This document shows positions 7,831 to 16,345 of a stretch of DNA of 64,000 nucleotides, one piece after another. A model generated the notes under the pieces. That model worked only from the letters and a program-made list of their open reading frames with translations. It was not told the origin of the DNA and ran no database searches. The DNA is taken from contig SCPD01000003.1 of the NCBI GenBank assembly GCA_005502925.1, forward strand, positions 1-64,000, in the 5' to 3' direction. A program made the position numbers and the translations under genes. The stretch comes from Rhizobiales bacterium Y(2018). GTDB lineage: Bacteria > Pseudomonadota > Alphaproteobacteria > Rhizobiales > Aestuariivirgaceae. Positions within the stretch are counted from its first letter, which is position 1. Each line of letters begins with the position of its first letter.

Positions 7831-9324
7831 ATGGCCTTCACCGTGCTCACCGCCGACTTCATCCATGAGACCAACACCTTCAATGTGAATCTGACCGGCT
7901 ATGACGCCTTCGCGGCGCGCGGCACGCATTTCGGCGCCGACGCCATCCGCGTCCTGGGCGACGCCAATACCGAGCTGGCCGGCTTCTGCGACAGCGCCCG
8001 CAAATATGGCTGGAAGCAGATCCATGTGCTCAGCGCCTCGGCGCATCCGGCGGGTTTCGTCACCCGGGATGCTTTCGATCGCCTCGCCGGACGGATCGTC
8101 GCCGAAGCTGCCGCCCACAAGCATGAGCTCGACGGCATCGCGCTGGCGCTGCATGGCGCCATGGTGACCGAATTCTGCGAGGATGGCGAAGGTGAATTGC
8201 TGAAGCGTCTGCGCGATGTGGCAGGCCCGGATCTGCCGATCGCCATCACGCTCGATCTCCATGCCAATGTGACACCGGAAATGTGTGCGCTCGCCGATAT
8301 CATCGTCTCCTACAAGACCTATCCGCATATCGACATGCGCGACAGCGGCCGGCAGGCGGGCGATATCCTGCAGCGCGCGATGAAAGGCGAGATCAAACCG
8401 CGCACCTTGCGCGCCCACCGGCCGATGCTGGACGAGGCCAATGGCGGGCGCACCGATGTCGGACCGATGATCGCCCGTGTCGAGAAGGCCATCGCCCATG
8501 AGAAGACACCAGGCGCGCTGGCGGTCAGCATCAATGCCGGTTTCAGCAATGCCGATATCAAGGATGTCGGCCCGACCGTGCTCATCACCTATGACGGCGA
8601 CGAAGCAAGGCACCGCGCTTTTGCCGAAAGCCTCGCCGACGACATCTGGGAGACACGCTTCGACATCATCAATTATTACATGCCGGTCGAAGAAGCCGCC
8701 CAGATCGCTAAGGCTCACAAACGGAAGCACGGGCCGATCATCATCGCCGACTACGCCGACAATCCGGGCGGCGGCGGTTATGGCGACTCCACCAATCTGC
8801 TGAAGGCGCTGCTCGATGCCGGGATTACCGATGCCGCCTTCGGCCCGATGGTCGATCCCCAGGTCGCGCTCGATCTCCACAAACACAAGGTGGGCGAGCG
8901 GGTAAAGATAAGCCTAGGCGGCAAGACCGATCCGCGCTTCGGCGGCGAGCCGCTCGCGCTCGAAGGTGAGCTCAGGCTCGTCAGCGACGGCACCTATACC
9001 GGCGACGGCCCGATGATCGGCAAGCTCACCTTGAGCTTCGGTCCGACCGCGGTGATACGCGTCCAAGGCATCGACATATTGGTGGTGACGGAAGCCTCCC
9101 AGATGCTCGATCTGCAGCAGTTCCGCGCCTTCGGCATCGATCCCGCCGCCAAAACGGTGGTGGCGCTCAAATCGATGCAGCACTTCCGCGCCGCCTTCGA
9201 ACCCATCGCCGACAAGGTCATCGTCTGCGACAGTGGCGCCTTGTGCACCACCTATCTCGACCGCCTGCCCTACAAGAACGTGCCACGCCCGATCTTCCCG
9301 CTCGATAGGGATATGAAGCTGTAA
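7831..9324 (+). CDS. M81-family metallopeptidase (MlrC-like)
   Basis: The 497-residue protein matches the M81/MlrC family, whose founder cleaves linearised microcystin and tetrapeptide in sphingomonads. Family marks are DFIHETNTFN near the N-terminus, TLDLHANVTPEM and TYPHIDMRDSG, and DNPGGGGYGDST. The likely zinc ligands Asp142, His144 and His166 have the same spacing (2 and 22) as Asp167/His169/His191 described for MlrC. It is the last gene of the RpiR-ABC operon, which suggests that the importer brings in a peptide, cyclic peptide or related amide that this enzyme opens. No signal peptide is seen, so it acts in the cytoplasm. The real substrate is unknown; most relatives are not microcystin degraders. 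Confidence 0.88.
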   Translation: MAFTVLTADFIHETNTFNVNLTGYDAFAARGTHFGADAIRVLGDANTELAGFCDSARKYGWKQIHVLSASAHPAGFVTRDAFDRLAGRIVAEAAAHKHELDGIALALHGAMVTEFCEDGEGELLKRLRDVAGPDLPIAITLDLHANVTPEMCALADIIVSYKTYPHIDMRDSGRQAGDILQRAMKGEIKPRTLRAHRPMLDEANGGRTDVGPMIARVEKAIAHEKTPGALAVSINAGFSNADIKDVGPTVLITYDGDEARHRAFAESLADDIWETRFDIINYYMPVEEAAQIAKAHKRKHGPIIIADYADNPGGGGYGDSTNLLKALLDAGITDAAFGPMVDPQVALDLHKHKVGERVKISLGGKTDPRFGGEPLALEGELRLVSDGTYTGDGPMIGKLTLSFGPTAVIRVQGIDILVVTEASQMLDLQQFRAFGIDPAAKTVVALKSMQHFRAAFEPIADKVIVCDSGALCTTYLDRLPYKNVPRPIFPLDRDMKL

Positions 9325-9329
9325 AAGTT

Positions 9330-9411
9330 TTGCGCAATATTATCTTGCGTACATAACAAATATTGCGCAATAACTTGATTATTGCGCAAATATCCACTAT
9401 CTTGCGCGCAA
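9330..9411. promoter_or_regulatory. array of TTGCGCAA palindromes upstream of the HTH-Fic gene
   Basis: Three exact TTGCGCAA palindromes lie at 9330-9337, 9363-9370 and 9382-9389. A variant TTGCGCGCAA is at 9402-9411 and a half site TTGCG at 9345-9349. Centres are 33, 19 and 21 bases apart, close to whole helical turns. The middle pair forms a larger near-perfect inverted repeat. They cover the only space available for the promoter of the next gene, so they look like a repressor operator. Confidence 0.65.
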
Positions 9412-9427
9412 GAAGGAGGAATCGGGA

Positions 9428-10813
9428 TTGGCGAACCAGATTCCGAACGCCGCTCTGGCCGAGATCGAGAGCGCGGTTCGACACCATGTGGGCGACCCAT
9501 CGGCGCAGGAAATATTGCGGGCACTCGCCGCTCCAATCCCCCTGCGTACGCTTCAGTATCGCCTGAAGCATCTCGTCAGCCGCGGCCGTCTTCTCAAGAT
9601 CGGTGAAGGACGCTCGGCAAAGTACCGCCTGGCGCACATCGCTTCTTCCGCAACCGGGTTCGGCGAGGAGGACAGCTTTATCATTCCCCTCTCTCAGCCA
9701 AGCGCCTCGGTCCGCGATTATATCCGCCAAGCGCCTGCCGCGCGGAGACCGGTTGGTTATGACCGCGGCTTCCTCGATCGCTATCGCCCGAATGTCACCT
9801 TCTATCTGAACGAGGCCGAGCGCAGGCATCTCGCGGCTCTCGGGCGACCGCCGATTGCCCAACAGCCGGCTGGGACCTATGTCAGGCAGGTGCTAAGCCG
9901 GCTGCTCGTCGATCTCTCCTGGAATTCCAGCCGCCTCGAAGGCAATACCTACTCGCTCCTCGACACCAGACGCCTCATCGAATTCGGACAAGAAGCCGAA
10001 GGGCATGCGCGCATCGAAACGCAGATGATCCTCAATCACAAGGACGCGATCGAATTCCTGGTCGGTCCTGCCGAGAGCATCGGCTTCAATCGCTACACCA
10101 TCCTCAACCTGCACGCGCTGCTCGCCAACAACCTCCTGCACGATCCGACAGCGGCCGGCAGATTGCGCCACATCGCCGTAGGCGTCGAACGCTCAACCTT
10201 TCATCCGCTCGAAGTCCCACAACTCATCGAAGAATGCTTCGATCGGATTCTCGCGACCGCCGAAGCGATCGCCGATCCCTTCGAACAGGCCTTCTTCATC
10301 ATGGTGCAGCTTCCCTATCTGCAGCCCTTCGACGATGTGAACAAACGCGTCTCGCGGCTCGCCGCGAATATCCCATTCATCAAAGGCAATCTCTCGCCGC
10401 TTTCCTTTGCCGACATATCGCGGCAAACCTACACCGAAGCCACGCTCGGCATTTATGAGCTGAACAAGGTCGAGTTCCTCAAAGACGTGTTCCTGTGGGC
10501 CTATGAACGATCCGCCGCGCGCTATGTCGCGGTTCGTCAATCGCTCGGTGAACCAGACCCCTTCCGGCTACGCTATCGCGCTCAACTGCGCGAAGTCGTC
10601 GCGGACTTCATCCGCGCGCGTACGGGACGCAAGGAGGCCATTCGGCACCTCGCCGCTTGGGCAGTCAAACGGATAGAAACCGCCGATCGCGATCGTTTCA
10701 TCGAGACCGCTGAAGCCGAGCTCACCGGACTGCATGAGGGCAATTTTGCACGCTATCAGGTCCTCCCCTCGGAATTTTCGGCATGGCGCACCATCTGGGA
10801 CGCGAAGACGTAA
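9428..10813 (+). CDS. HTH-Fic family protein with degenerate Fic motif
   Basis: A 461-residue protein. Residues about 5-75 resemble a winged helix-turn-helix (LAEIESAVRHHVGD; LRTLQYRLKHLVSRGRLLKI). A Fic domain occupies about 150-330. An inhibition-type motif (S/T)xxxE(G/N) is present as SSRLEG (S167-E171), before the core. The Fic core reads QPFDDVNKR (299-307) where the AMPylation consensus is HPFx(D/E)GN(G/K)R, so the catalytic His is Gln and a glycine is Val, while Phe, Asp, Asn and Arg are kept. The start is TTG at 9428, supported by AAGGAGG 8 bases upstream. No antitoxin gene is adjacent. The HTH and the palindrome array suggest a self-regulating DNA-binding Fic protein. Whether it modifies any target is unclear. 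Confidence 0.82.
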   Translation: MANQIPNAALAEIESAVRHHVGDPSAQEILRALAAPIPLRTLQYRLKHLVSRGRLLKIGEGRSAKYRLAHIASSATGFGEEDSFIIPLSQPSASVRDYIRQAPAARRPVGYDRGFLDRYRPNVTFYLNEAERRHLAALGRPPIAQQPAGTYVRQVLSRLLVDLSWNSSRLEGNTYSLLDTRRLIEFGQEAEGHARIETQMILNHKDAIEFLVGPAESIGFNRYTILNLHALLANNLLHDPTAAGRLRHIAVGVERSTFHPLEVPQLIEECFDRILATAEAIADPFEQAFFIMVQLPYLQPFDDVNKRVSRLAANIPFIKGNLSPLSFADISRQTYTEATLGIYELNKVEFLKDVFLWAYERSAARYVAVRQSLGEPDPFRLRYRAQLREVVADFIRARTGRKEAIRHLAAWAVKRIETADRDRFIETAEAELTGLHEGNFARYQVLPSEFSAWRTIWDAKT

Positions 10814-10883
10814 GAGCGCATTTCCATCTCCCCTGACAATCGGCTACAGGCATCCGATCGTTAAGGATTGAAAGGGAGTTGAG

Positions 10884-11189
10884 ATGGCCACCGCTGATGA
10901 TGACTATGTCTATGACGAAGAAACCGGCGAGTGGCTCACCGCCGCCCAAGCGGCCGCCAGGCATGCCAAGGACATCGTCGAGGTTCGCGACGCCGTCGGC
11001 AATCTGCTGGCCGATGGCGACAGCGTCGTGCTGGTCAAGGATCTGAAGGTCAAAGGCGCCAATCAGACGCTGCGGCGCGGCACGGTCATCAAATCCATCC
11101 GCCTGACGGGCGACGCTCAGGAGATCGATTGCCGGCACGAAAGCATCAGAGGCCTCGTGCTGCGTGCCGAATTCGTCCGCAAACACTAG
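10884..11189 (+). CDS. PhnA/YjdM-domain protein
   Basis: A 101-residue protein whose C-terminal 65 residues match the PhnA (YjdM) domain: RDAVGNLLADGDSVVLVKDLKVKGANQTLRRGTVIKSIRL and a terminal LRAEFVRKH. The N-terminal zinc ribbon of E. coli YjdM is missing and is replaced by an acidic, Trp-containing segment (DDDYVYDEETGEWLTAAQAAA). The phn name is historical: this family is not part of C-P lyase. AGGGAG lies upstream of the ATG. Function is unknown. It is followed by a hairpin shared with the convergent DAHP synthase gene. Confidence 0.8.
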   Translation: MATADDDYVYDEETGEWLTAAQAAARHAKDIVEVRDAVGNLLADGDSVVLVKDLKVKGANQTLRRGTVIKSIRLTGDAQEIDCRHESIRGLVLRAEFVRKH

Positions 11190-11201
11190 ACCAATAAAAA
11201 A

Positions 11202-11225
11202 TCGCCCCGGACAATGCCGGGGCGA
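11202..11225. terminator. bidirectional terminator
   Basis: TCGCCCCGG pairs with CCGGGGCGA around a 6-base loop. An A-run on the left gives a U-tract for the leftward gene. It lies between the convergent PhnA-domain and DAHP synthase genes. Confidence 0.75.
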
Positions 11226-11246
11226 CCAATCAATATCGGATGGAAA

Positions 11247-12644
11247 TCACTCGGCGGCTTCGGCCGCCTCGTCGTCATCGGTGTGCGGGCGTAGCGCCTG
11301 CTCCTTCTTGAGCTCCTCGGCGACCAGGAAAGACAGCTCCAGCGCCTGGCCTGCATTGAGACGCGGATCGCAGAAAGTGTGGTAGCGGTCGTTCAGATCC
11401 TCGTCCGACAGCGCGCGCACGCCGCCGGTGCATTCGGTGACGTCCTTGCCGGTCATCTCGACATGGATGCCGCCGGCATGGGTGCCTTCCGCCTGATGCA
11501 CCGCCATGAAGCGGCGCAGCTCCGCCAGCACCTGGTCGAAGGGCCGCGTCTTGTAGCCCGAACGCGACTTGATGGTGTTGCCGTGCATCGGGTCGCAGGA
11601 CCACACGACGATGCGGCCCTCGCGCTTCACCGCGCGGACGAGCTCGGGCAGATGCTTGTCGACCTTGTCGGCGCCGAAGCGGGTGATCAGCGTCATCCGG
11701 CCCGGCTCGTTGTCCGGGTTGAGGATGTCGATCAGCTTGATCAGCTCGGCCGGCTGGAGCGACGGCCCGCATTTGAGGCCGATCGGATTCTTCACACCGC
11801 GGCAGAACTCGACATGGGCGTGATCGGGCTGGCGGGTGCGGTCGCCGATCCACAACATGTGGCCGGACGTCGCGTACCAGTCGCCGCTCGTCGAATCGAC
11901 GCGGGTCATCGCCTGCTCATAACCGAGCAAAAGCGCCTCATGGCTGGTGAAGAACTCGGTCGAGCGCAATTGCGGCGCTGTGTCGGGATTGACGCCGCAG
12001 GCGCGCATGAAGCCCAAGGCCTCCGAGATGCGGTCGGCCAGCGCCTGATAACGCTCCCAGGCCGGCCCGTCCTTCAGGAAACCAAGCGTCCATTTGTGCA
12101 CATGCTCGAGATTGGCGTAACCGCCCTGCGCAAAAGCCCGGAGCAGGTTCAGCGTCGCCGCCGACTGCCGGTAGGCCATGATCTGGCGTTCCGGATCGGG
12201 GCGGCGCGCCGCGGCCGTGCTGGCAAAATCATTGACGATATCGCCCCGGTAGATCGGCAGCTCCTCGCCATTGACCGTCTCGGTGGGCGATGATCGCGGC
12301 TTGGCGAACTGGCCGGCGATGCGGCCGACCTTCACCACCGGCTGGCCGCCGGCGAAAGTGAGGATCACCGCCATCTGCAGGAAGACGCGGAAGAAATCGC
12401 GGATATTGTCGGCCGAATGCTCGGCGAAGCTCTCGGCGCAGTCGCCGCCCTGGAGCAGGAAACCCTTGCCTTCGGAAACCTTGGCGAGCTTGCGCTTGAG
12501 CTTGCGGGCCTCGCCTGCAAAAACCAGCGGCGGATACCCGGCAAGCAGCTTCTCGACATCGCCAAGCTTCGCGGCATCGTCATAAGCGGGCAGCTGCATG
12601 ACCGGAAGATTGCGCCATGAGCCGGGTGTCCAGGCCTTCGCCAT
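11247..12644 (-). CDS. 3-deoxy-7-phosphoheptulonate synthase, class II
   Basis: This 465-residue enzyme condenses phosphoenolpyruvate and erythrose-4-phosphate in the first step of the shikimate pathway. It is the plant-like class II form: [19 protein letters not shown] at the N-terminus, [38 protein letters not shown] and [10 protein letters not shown]. The ATG at 12644 gives the family N-terminus, with GTGGAG upstream; an in-frame extension to 12677 is unlikely. It is transcribed alone, and its upstream region holds a CGCCAAAG hairpin. Allosteric control cannot be judged from the sequence. Confidence 0.95.
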   Translation of the reverse strand: MAKAWTPGSWRNLPVMQLPAYDDAAKLGDVEKLLAGYPPLVFAGEARKLKRKLAKVSEGKGFLLQGGDCAESFAEHSADNIRDFFRVFLQMAVILTFAGGQPVVKVGRIAGQFAKPRSSPTETVNGEELPIYRGDIVNDFASTAAARRPDPERQIMAYRQSAATLNLLRAFAQGGYANLEHVHKWTLGFLKDGPAWERYQALADRISEALGFMRACGVNPDTAPQLRSTEFFTSHEALLLGYEQAMTRVDSTSGDWYATSGHMLWIGDRTRQPDHAHVEFCRGVKNPIGLKCGPSLQPAELIKLIDILNPDNEPGRMTLITRFGADKVDKHLPELVRAVKREGRIVVWSCDPMHGNTIKSRSGYKTRPFDQVLAELRRFMAVHQAEGTHAGGIHVEMTGKDVTECTGGVRALSDEDLNDRYHTFCDPRLNAGQALELSFLVAEELKKEQALRPHTDDDEAAEAAE

Positions 12645-12671
12645 AATCTGTACTCCACATCGTCTGCGCTT

Positions 12672-12693
12672 CGCCAAAGCGGCGACTTTGGCG
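12672..12693. repeat. CGCCAAAG hairpin family, copy 2
   Basis: CGCCAAAG pairs with CTTTGGCG around CGGCGA, followed by GGAAGCTCTGA as in the other copies. It lies in the 5' region of the leftward DAHP synthase gene. Confidence 0.6.
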
Positions 12694-12843
12694 GGAAGCT
12701 CTGATTTACCAGGATATTTTAACCCGGAATCCGGGGCTTATACACAGCTTAGGGAATGAGCGCCAGTTTGGCCTTCCCACCGCCAAGGGATCCTTAAGCC
12801 CAGTCGGGCATCATCCCTATATAGGATCGAACAGGCTTCTGCC

Positions 12844-13119
12844 ATGCAAGATATTTTCGTGCAATCCCAGTGGGATACCCTTATGGCCTTCCTGAAGTCG
12901 GGCCGCCCGCCGACCTGGCAGCTGCTGGCCATCGTCAATGGTGCCTTCCTGCTCTACTGGGTCTATCTCCGCTTCAAGGGCAAGACCCGGCTCAATCCGG
13001 CCAATCTCAACCTGCTCCGGGTGCTCCTCGTCCTCCTCAATGCCGCGGTGATCTGGCGCGACGATACGCAACGGCTGCTGCGGCCTTTCATCAGCGCATT
13101 CAGGCAGTTTTTCTACTAG
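12844..13119 (+). CDS. small membrane protein of unknown function
   Basis: I do not recognise this 91-residue protein. It has a hydrophobic segment at about 27-42 (LLAIVNGAFLLYWVYLRF), a second at about 57-70 (LLRVLLVLLNAAVIW) with basic residues between and after them, and an aromatic C-terminus (FRQFFY). The reading frame has strong third-position GC and an upstream TATATAGGAT-like -10, so it is probably translated. It stands alone between the DAHP synthase and xseA groups, with hairpin repeats on both sides. Confidence 0.6.
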   Translation: MQDIFVQSQWDTLMAFLKSGRPPTWQLLAIVNGAFLLYWVYLRFKGKTRLNPANLNLLRVLLVLLNAAVIWRDDTQRLLRPFISAFRQFFY

Positions 13120-13128
13120 CGCGCATCC

Positions 13129-13152
13129 CGGCGAAGTGGACTTACTTCGCCG
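13129..13152. repeat. CGGCGAAGT/ACTTCGCCG hairpin
   Basis: A perfect 9-bp stem with a 6-base loop just after the stop of the small membrane protein. It may terminate that gene, although there is no T-run. It resembles the neighbouring CGCCAAAGT hairpin in size. Confidence 0.5.
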
Positions 13153-13180
13153 ATAAGGTTCGCGCCAAATCAATATTTTG

Positions 13181-13227
13181 GAGCAAATCCTTATCGCCAA
13201 AGTCTTCAACTTTGGCGGGATTTGCTC
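13181..13227. repeat. CGCCAAAGT hairpin family, copy 3
   Basis: CGCCAAAGT (13195-13203) pairs with ACTTTGGCG (13209-13217), and GAGCAAATCC (13181-13190) pairs with GGATTTGCTC (13218-13227), giving a long two-part stem. It lies just beyond the stop of the leftward DUF2093 gene. Confidence 0.7.
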
Positions 13228-13233
13228 TGAAAG

Positions 13234-13455
13234 CTATTTCAGCCCGGTTTCGAGCAGGCGGCGGAAGGCGGCCTCGGCGGAGCTGTAGGCCTCCTGGCGC
13301 GCCACGCTCCAATAGGTCAGCTGCTCGATCTTGATCGGCAGGCCGGTCACCGCGCAGAGCACATGATCGCCCTCGCTCAACACCTGGAAATCAGCGTCGA
13401 GATACCGGATCTTCGCTTCGCGGCCACGCGGCAGGAAAGGTTCATGCCTGTTCAT
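13234..13455 (-). CDS. DUF2093 family protein
   Basis: A 73-residue protein matching DUF2093, a small family found next to xseA in many Hyphomicrobiales. Characteristic text is AKIRYLDADFQVLSEGDHVLCAVTG followed by IKIEQLTYWSVARQEAY. It starts 27 bases after the xseA stop on the same strand, so the two are likely co-transcribed. Function is unknown. Confidence 0.85.
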   Translation of the reverse strand: MNRHEPFLPRGREAKIRYLDADFQVLSEGDHVLCAVTGLPIKIEQLTYWSVARQEAYSSAEAAFRRLLETGLK

Positions 13456-13482
13456 GATCCGTCAAATAACCCCTAAGCCGCG

Positions 13483-14910
13483 TCAGAACAATGACCCTTG
13501 GCCGCCCTCACGCTTTTTTGCAGGCCGCTCTGACGGTGGCGCATGGCCATCGGCCACAGCGCCGATCTCGCCGTCATGGAACTCGATGCTGAGCTCCTGT
13601 CCCGGCTTGACCTGTGCCGCCGCGCGCAAGGGGGTGCGCTCGTCATTGCGCACCAGCGCATAGCCGCGCTGCAGGACGGATTTGTAGGACAGCGAATTCA
13701 GGAGCTTGCCGGATGAGCCGAGGCGCGTGGCGCGCAAGTCAACGACGCGCCGGACATCGCGCCGCAAGTCGGCGCCATGGCGGGCGAGAAGACGCGCCTG
13801 CTCGGCGAGATTGCGTTTGAGCGACACCGGCGTCAGCCCGGCCGCCGCTTTCTCGAAATCGCGCCGATGCAGCAAGGTGTTCTTGACCAGGCCCGAGCGC
13901 AGCCGTCCGGAGATCGTGTCGAAACGCTGGCGCGCCAGCGCCAATATGTCGTCGGGCCGCGGCAGAGCGCGGGCGGCGGCGCGGATGCGGGTGCGCCGCT
14001 CGGTCATCAAACGCTTGAGGCCCCGCTCATGGCGGGCGGCGAGCGAGGCGACCTGCGCGAGCAGATCGGCGCGCACCGGCACGGCGCGCTCGGCCGCCGC
14101 GGTCGGCGTCGGCGCCCGTTCGTCCGCCACATGATCGATGAGCGTCCAGTCGGTCTCGTGCCCGACCGCCGAGATCAACGGAATCGTGCTCTGGGCGACG
14201 GCGCGCACTACGATCTCCTCGTTGAAACCCCAGAGATCCTCGAGGCTGCCGCCGCCCCTGGCGACGATGATGAGATCGGGCTTCCGGGCCATGGCATTGA
14301 AGCCGCGGATCGCATTGGCCACTTCAGCCGCCGATGTCTCGCCCTGGACGCGCACCGGCCACACCATCACGTGGCGCGGAAAGCGGTCATTCAATCGATG
14401 CAGGATGTCGCGAATCACCGCCCCTGTGGGCGAAGTGACGACACCGATCACCTGCGGCAGAAACGGAATGGGCTTCTTGCGGGCGGCGTCGAACAGGCCC
14501 TCGGCGGCAAGCTTGCGCTTGCGCTCCTCGAGCAGCGCCATCAGGGCGCCAACGCCTGCCGGCTCGATCGCTTCGATGACGATCTGATAGGACGACTTGC
14601 CGGGATAGGAGGTCAGCTTGCCGGTGGCGATGACCTCGAGCCCTTCCTGCAATTTCGAGCGGAGCCGCGAGAAAGTGCCGCGCCAGACCACCGCGTCGAT
14701 GCGCGCCGTCTGGTCCTTCAGGCTGAAATAGCAATGGCCGGAGGAATGCGGTCCGCGAAAGCCGGAGATCTCGCCCCTCACCCTGACATGGCCGAACGTA
14801 TCCTCGAGCGTGCGCTTGAGGGCGAAGGAGATTTCGGAAACGGTGAATTCCGCGACATTGGGTTTCACCACGTCGCGAAGCTCGCCGGTCTCAGGGTCAT
14901 GATCGATCAT
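13483..14910 (-). CDS. xseA: exodeoxyribonuclease VII large subunit
   Basis: This 475-residue protein is the large subunit of ExoVII, which degrades single-stranded DNA in both directions. The N-terminal OB fold ([28 protein letters not shown]) is followed by the nuclease core with [15 protein letters not shown] and [13 protein letters not shown], then a long basic coiled-coil region and a C-terminal [13 protein letters not shown] segment. The ATG at 14910 gives the standard N-terminus ([13 protein letters not shown]); the in-frame stretch to 15042 overlaps the HxlR gene and is rejected. The small subunit XseB is not in the window. Confidence 0.94.
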   Translation of the reverse strand: MIDHDPETGELRDVVKPNVAEFTVSEISFALKRTLEDTFGHVRVRGEISGFRGPHSSGHCYFSLKDQTARIDAVVWRGTFSRLRSKLQEGLEVIATGKLTSYPGKSSYQIVIEAIEPAGVGALMALLEERKRKLAAEGLFDAARKKPIPFLPQVIGVVTSPTGAVIRDILHRLNDRFPRHVMVWPVRVQGETSAAEVANAIRGFNAMARKPDLIIVARGGGSLEDLWGFNEEIVVRAVAQSTIPLISAVGHETDWTLIDHVADERAPTPTAAAERAVPVRADLLAQVASLAARHERGLKRLMTERRTRIRAAARALPRPDDILALARQRFDTISGRLRSGLVKNTLLHRRDFEKAAAGLTPVSLKRNLAEQARLLARHGADLRRDVRRVVDLRATRLGSSGKLLNSLSYKSVLQRGYALVRNDERTPLRAAAQVKPGQELSIEFHDGEIGAVADGHAPPSERPAKKREGGQGSLF

Positions 14911-14941
14911 GGGCCGACACTTGCCGCGTCGGCGCGTCCTG

Positions 14942-15289
14942 TCAATCGCCAGTTGCGGGATTTCCGATCTCGGGCCCGCGCGTCCGGTGCGCCAATCCCC
15001 AGAGCGACAGAGCGCAGACGCCGGCATTGAGTGCTGCGCCATGCGGGGTCAATGAATAGACCACCTTGACCGGCCGGGCCGGCGTCTCATGGCGGTCAAC
15101 GATGCCGTCACGCTCCATCTCGCGCAACTGCCCCATCAACACCTTCTCCGAGATGCCGGGGAGCAGCGCGCGCAGACGCCCGAAGCGGCGCGGCGCCACA
15201 TGCAGCTGCCAGAGAATGTCAGCCTTCCACTTCCCGCCGATGACGGCGACCGCCGTCGAAAATCCGCACTCGTCAGCCATTGTCTGCAT
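14942..15289 (-). CDS. HxlR-family transcriptional regulator
   Basis: A 115-residue winged-helix protein of the HxlR type: [45 protein letters not shown] and a [10 protein letters not shown] tail. The early Cys is in the position used for redox or electrophile sensing in some HxlR relatives. It is divergent from an NAD(P)-dependent oxidoreductase gene with a 109-base gap containing CTTAC/GTAAG repeats, so it probably regulates that gene and itself. Confidence 0.9.
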   Translation of the reverse strand: MQTMADECGFSTAVAVIGGKWKADILWQLHVAPRRFGRLRALLPGISEKVLMGQLREMERDGIVDRHETPARPVKVVYSLTPHGAALNAGVCALSLWGLAHRTRGPEIGNPATGD

Positions 15290-15318
15290 GGAGAGATGTC
15301 CTTACCGCCCGGAAAGGT

Positions 15319-15334
15319 CTTACCGTGATGTAAG
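15319..15334. promoter_or_regulatory. putative HxlR operator CTTAC-N6-GTAAG
   Basis: CTTACCGTGATGTAAG is an imperfect palindrome (CTTAC, 6 bases, GTAAG) in the divergent spacer. A further CTTACC half site lies at 15301-15306. Its position between a regulator and its likely target supports an operator role. No binding data exist. Confidence 0.5.
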
Positions 15335-15398
15335 TATTGGTTTCAGCCGATCAATATCCCAGTTCTTCCCCGTTCACATCAAACGGGAGACTGCTGAC

Positions 15399-16277
15399 AT
15401 GAATAGGATTGCGATATTGGGCACCGGCCGCATGGGGAGCGCGCTGGCGGGCGCCCTGCTCGACGGCGGCGTGCCCGTGACGGTCTGGAACCGCACGCGC
15501 GAGCGCGCAACGCCGCTTGCTGCAAAGGGCGCCGAGTTGGCCGAAACCGTGGCGGCGGCGATCAGGGCTTCCGACATCGTGCTCGTCAATGTGCGCGATT
15601 ACCACGCATCAGCTGACCTCCTCGGCGCGGAGGATGCCCAGGCTGCGCTGAAGGACCGTATTGTGGTCGAGCTGTCATCGGGCACGCCGGGCCAGGCGCG
15701 CGAGGCCGCGACACGCATCAAAAGCTCGGGCGGCGAATTCATCGCCGGCGCGATCATGGCGACACCGAATTTTATCGGCACTCAGGACGGCGTGATTCTC
15801 TTCTCGGGCCCGGCCGACGCCTATGCGCGCCATGACAAGATCTTCAAACTGCTTGGGCACGCGCAACATGTCGGCGTCGATCCCGGCCTTGCTTCCGCGC
15901 TCGACCTGGCACTCCTCACGCAGATGTGGGGGCTGCTGTTCGGAACATTGCATGCGGCCGCGATATGCGAGGCCAATGGCGTCGGGCTCGCCGATTTTGC
16001 GCGTCACCGGCTCGCCTTCATCCCGACCGTCGAAGGCGCCACGGAGGATCTCATCGCGCGCGCGGCGGATCAGCGTCTGTCCGGCGATGCCGCCACGCTC
16101 GCCTCTCTCGCGACGCATTGGAGCTCTTTCCGGCATATGCTCGCCGACAGCCAGGCGAACGGAATCGATGTGCGAAGTGCGCAAGGCTGGAAGGCGATTT
16201 TCGAGCGGGCGATTGCCGCAGGTCACATCGACGACGACTTCGCCGTGCTCACCAAATTCATGCGTCATGCGAGGTGA
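15399..16277 (+). CDS. NAD(P)-dependent oxidoreductase, 6PGDH/imine-reductase-like
   Basis: A 292-residue protein with an N-terminal Rossmann fold (IAILGTGRMGSALAGALLDGG, VTVWNRTRERA) of the 6-phosphogluconate dehydrogenase/3-hydroxyisobutyrate dehydrogenase superfamily. The all-helical C-terminal half (LDLALLTQMWGLLFGTLHAA) resembles the imine-reductase/reductive-aminase branch more than 3-hydroxyisobutyrate dehydrogenase. The ATG at 15399 gives the Rossmann start directly; longer in-frame openings overlap the divergent regulator. The substrate is unknown. Its pairing with an HxlR regulator suggests induction by a reactive carbonyl or similar compound. Confidence 0.85.
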   Translation: MNRIAILGTGRMGSALAGALLDGGVPVTVWNRTRERATPLAAKGAELAETVAAAIRASDIVLVNVRDYHASADLLGAEDAQAALKDRIVVELSSGTPGQAREAATRIKSSGGEFIAGAIMATPNFIGTQDGVILFSGPADAYARHDKIFKLLGHAQHVGVDPGLASALDLALLTQMWGLLFGTLHAAAICEANGVGLADFARHRLAFIPTVEGATEDLIARAADQRLSGDAATLASLATHWSSFRHMLADSQANGIDVRSAQGWKAIFERAIAAGHIDDDFAVLTKFMRHAR

Positions 16278-16300
16278 AATCGCAGCGGAAGAGCCAGCCG

Positions 16301-16331
16301 GTCACTTCAGGCCTTGACGGCCTGAAGTGAC
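16301..16331. terminator. hairpin between convergent genes
   Basis: GTCACTTCAGGCC pairs perfectly with GGCCTGAAGTGAC over 13 bp with a 5-base loop. There is no U-tract, but its place between convergent stops suggests a transcription barrier. Confidence 0.6.
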
Positions 16332-16345
16332 AAGCTGACTGACTG

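Noticed and set aside
9428-10813. A Fic toxin-antitoxin pair
   Set aside because: No small antitoxin gene is adjacent, the inhibition motif is inside the same protein, and the active site is degenerate.
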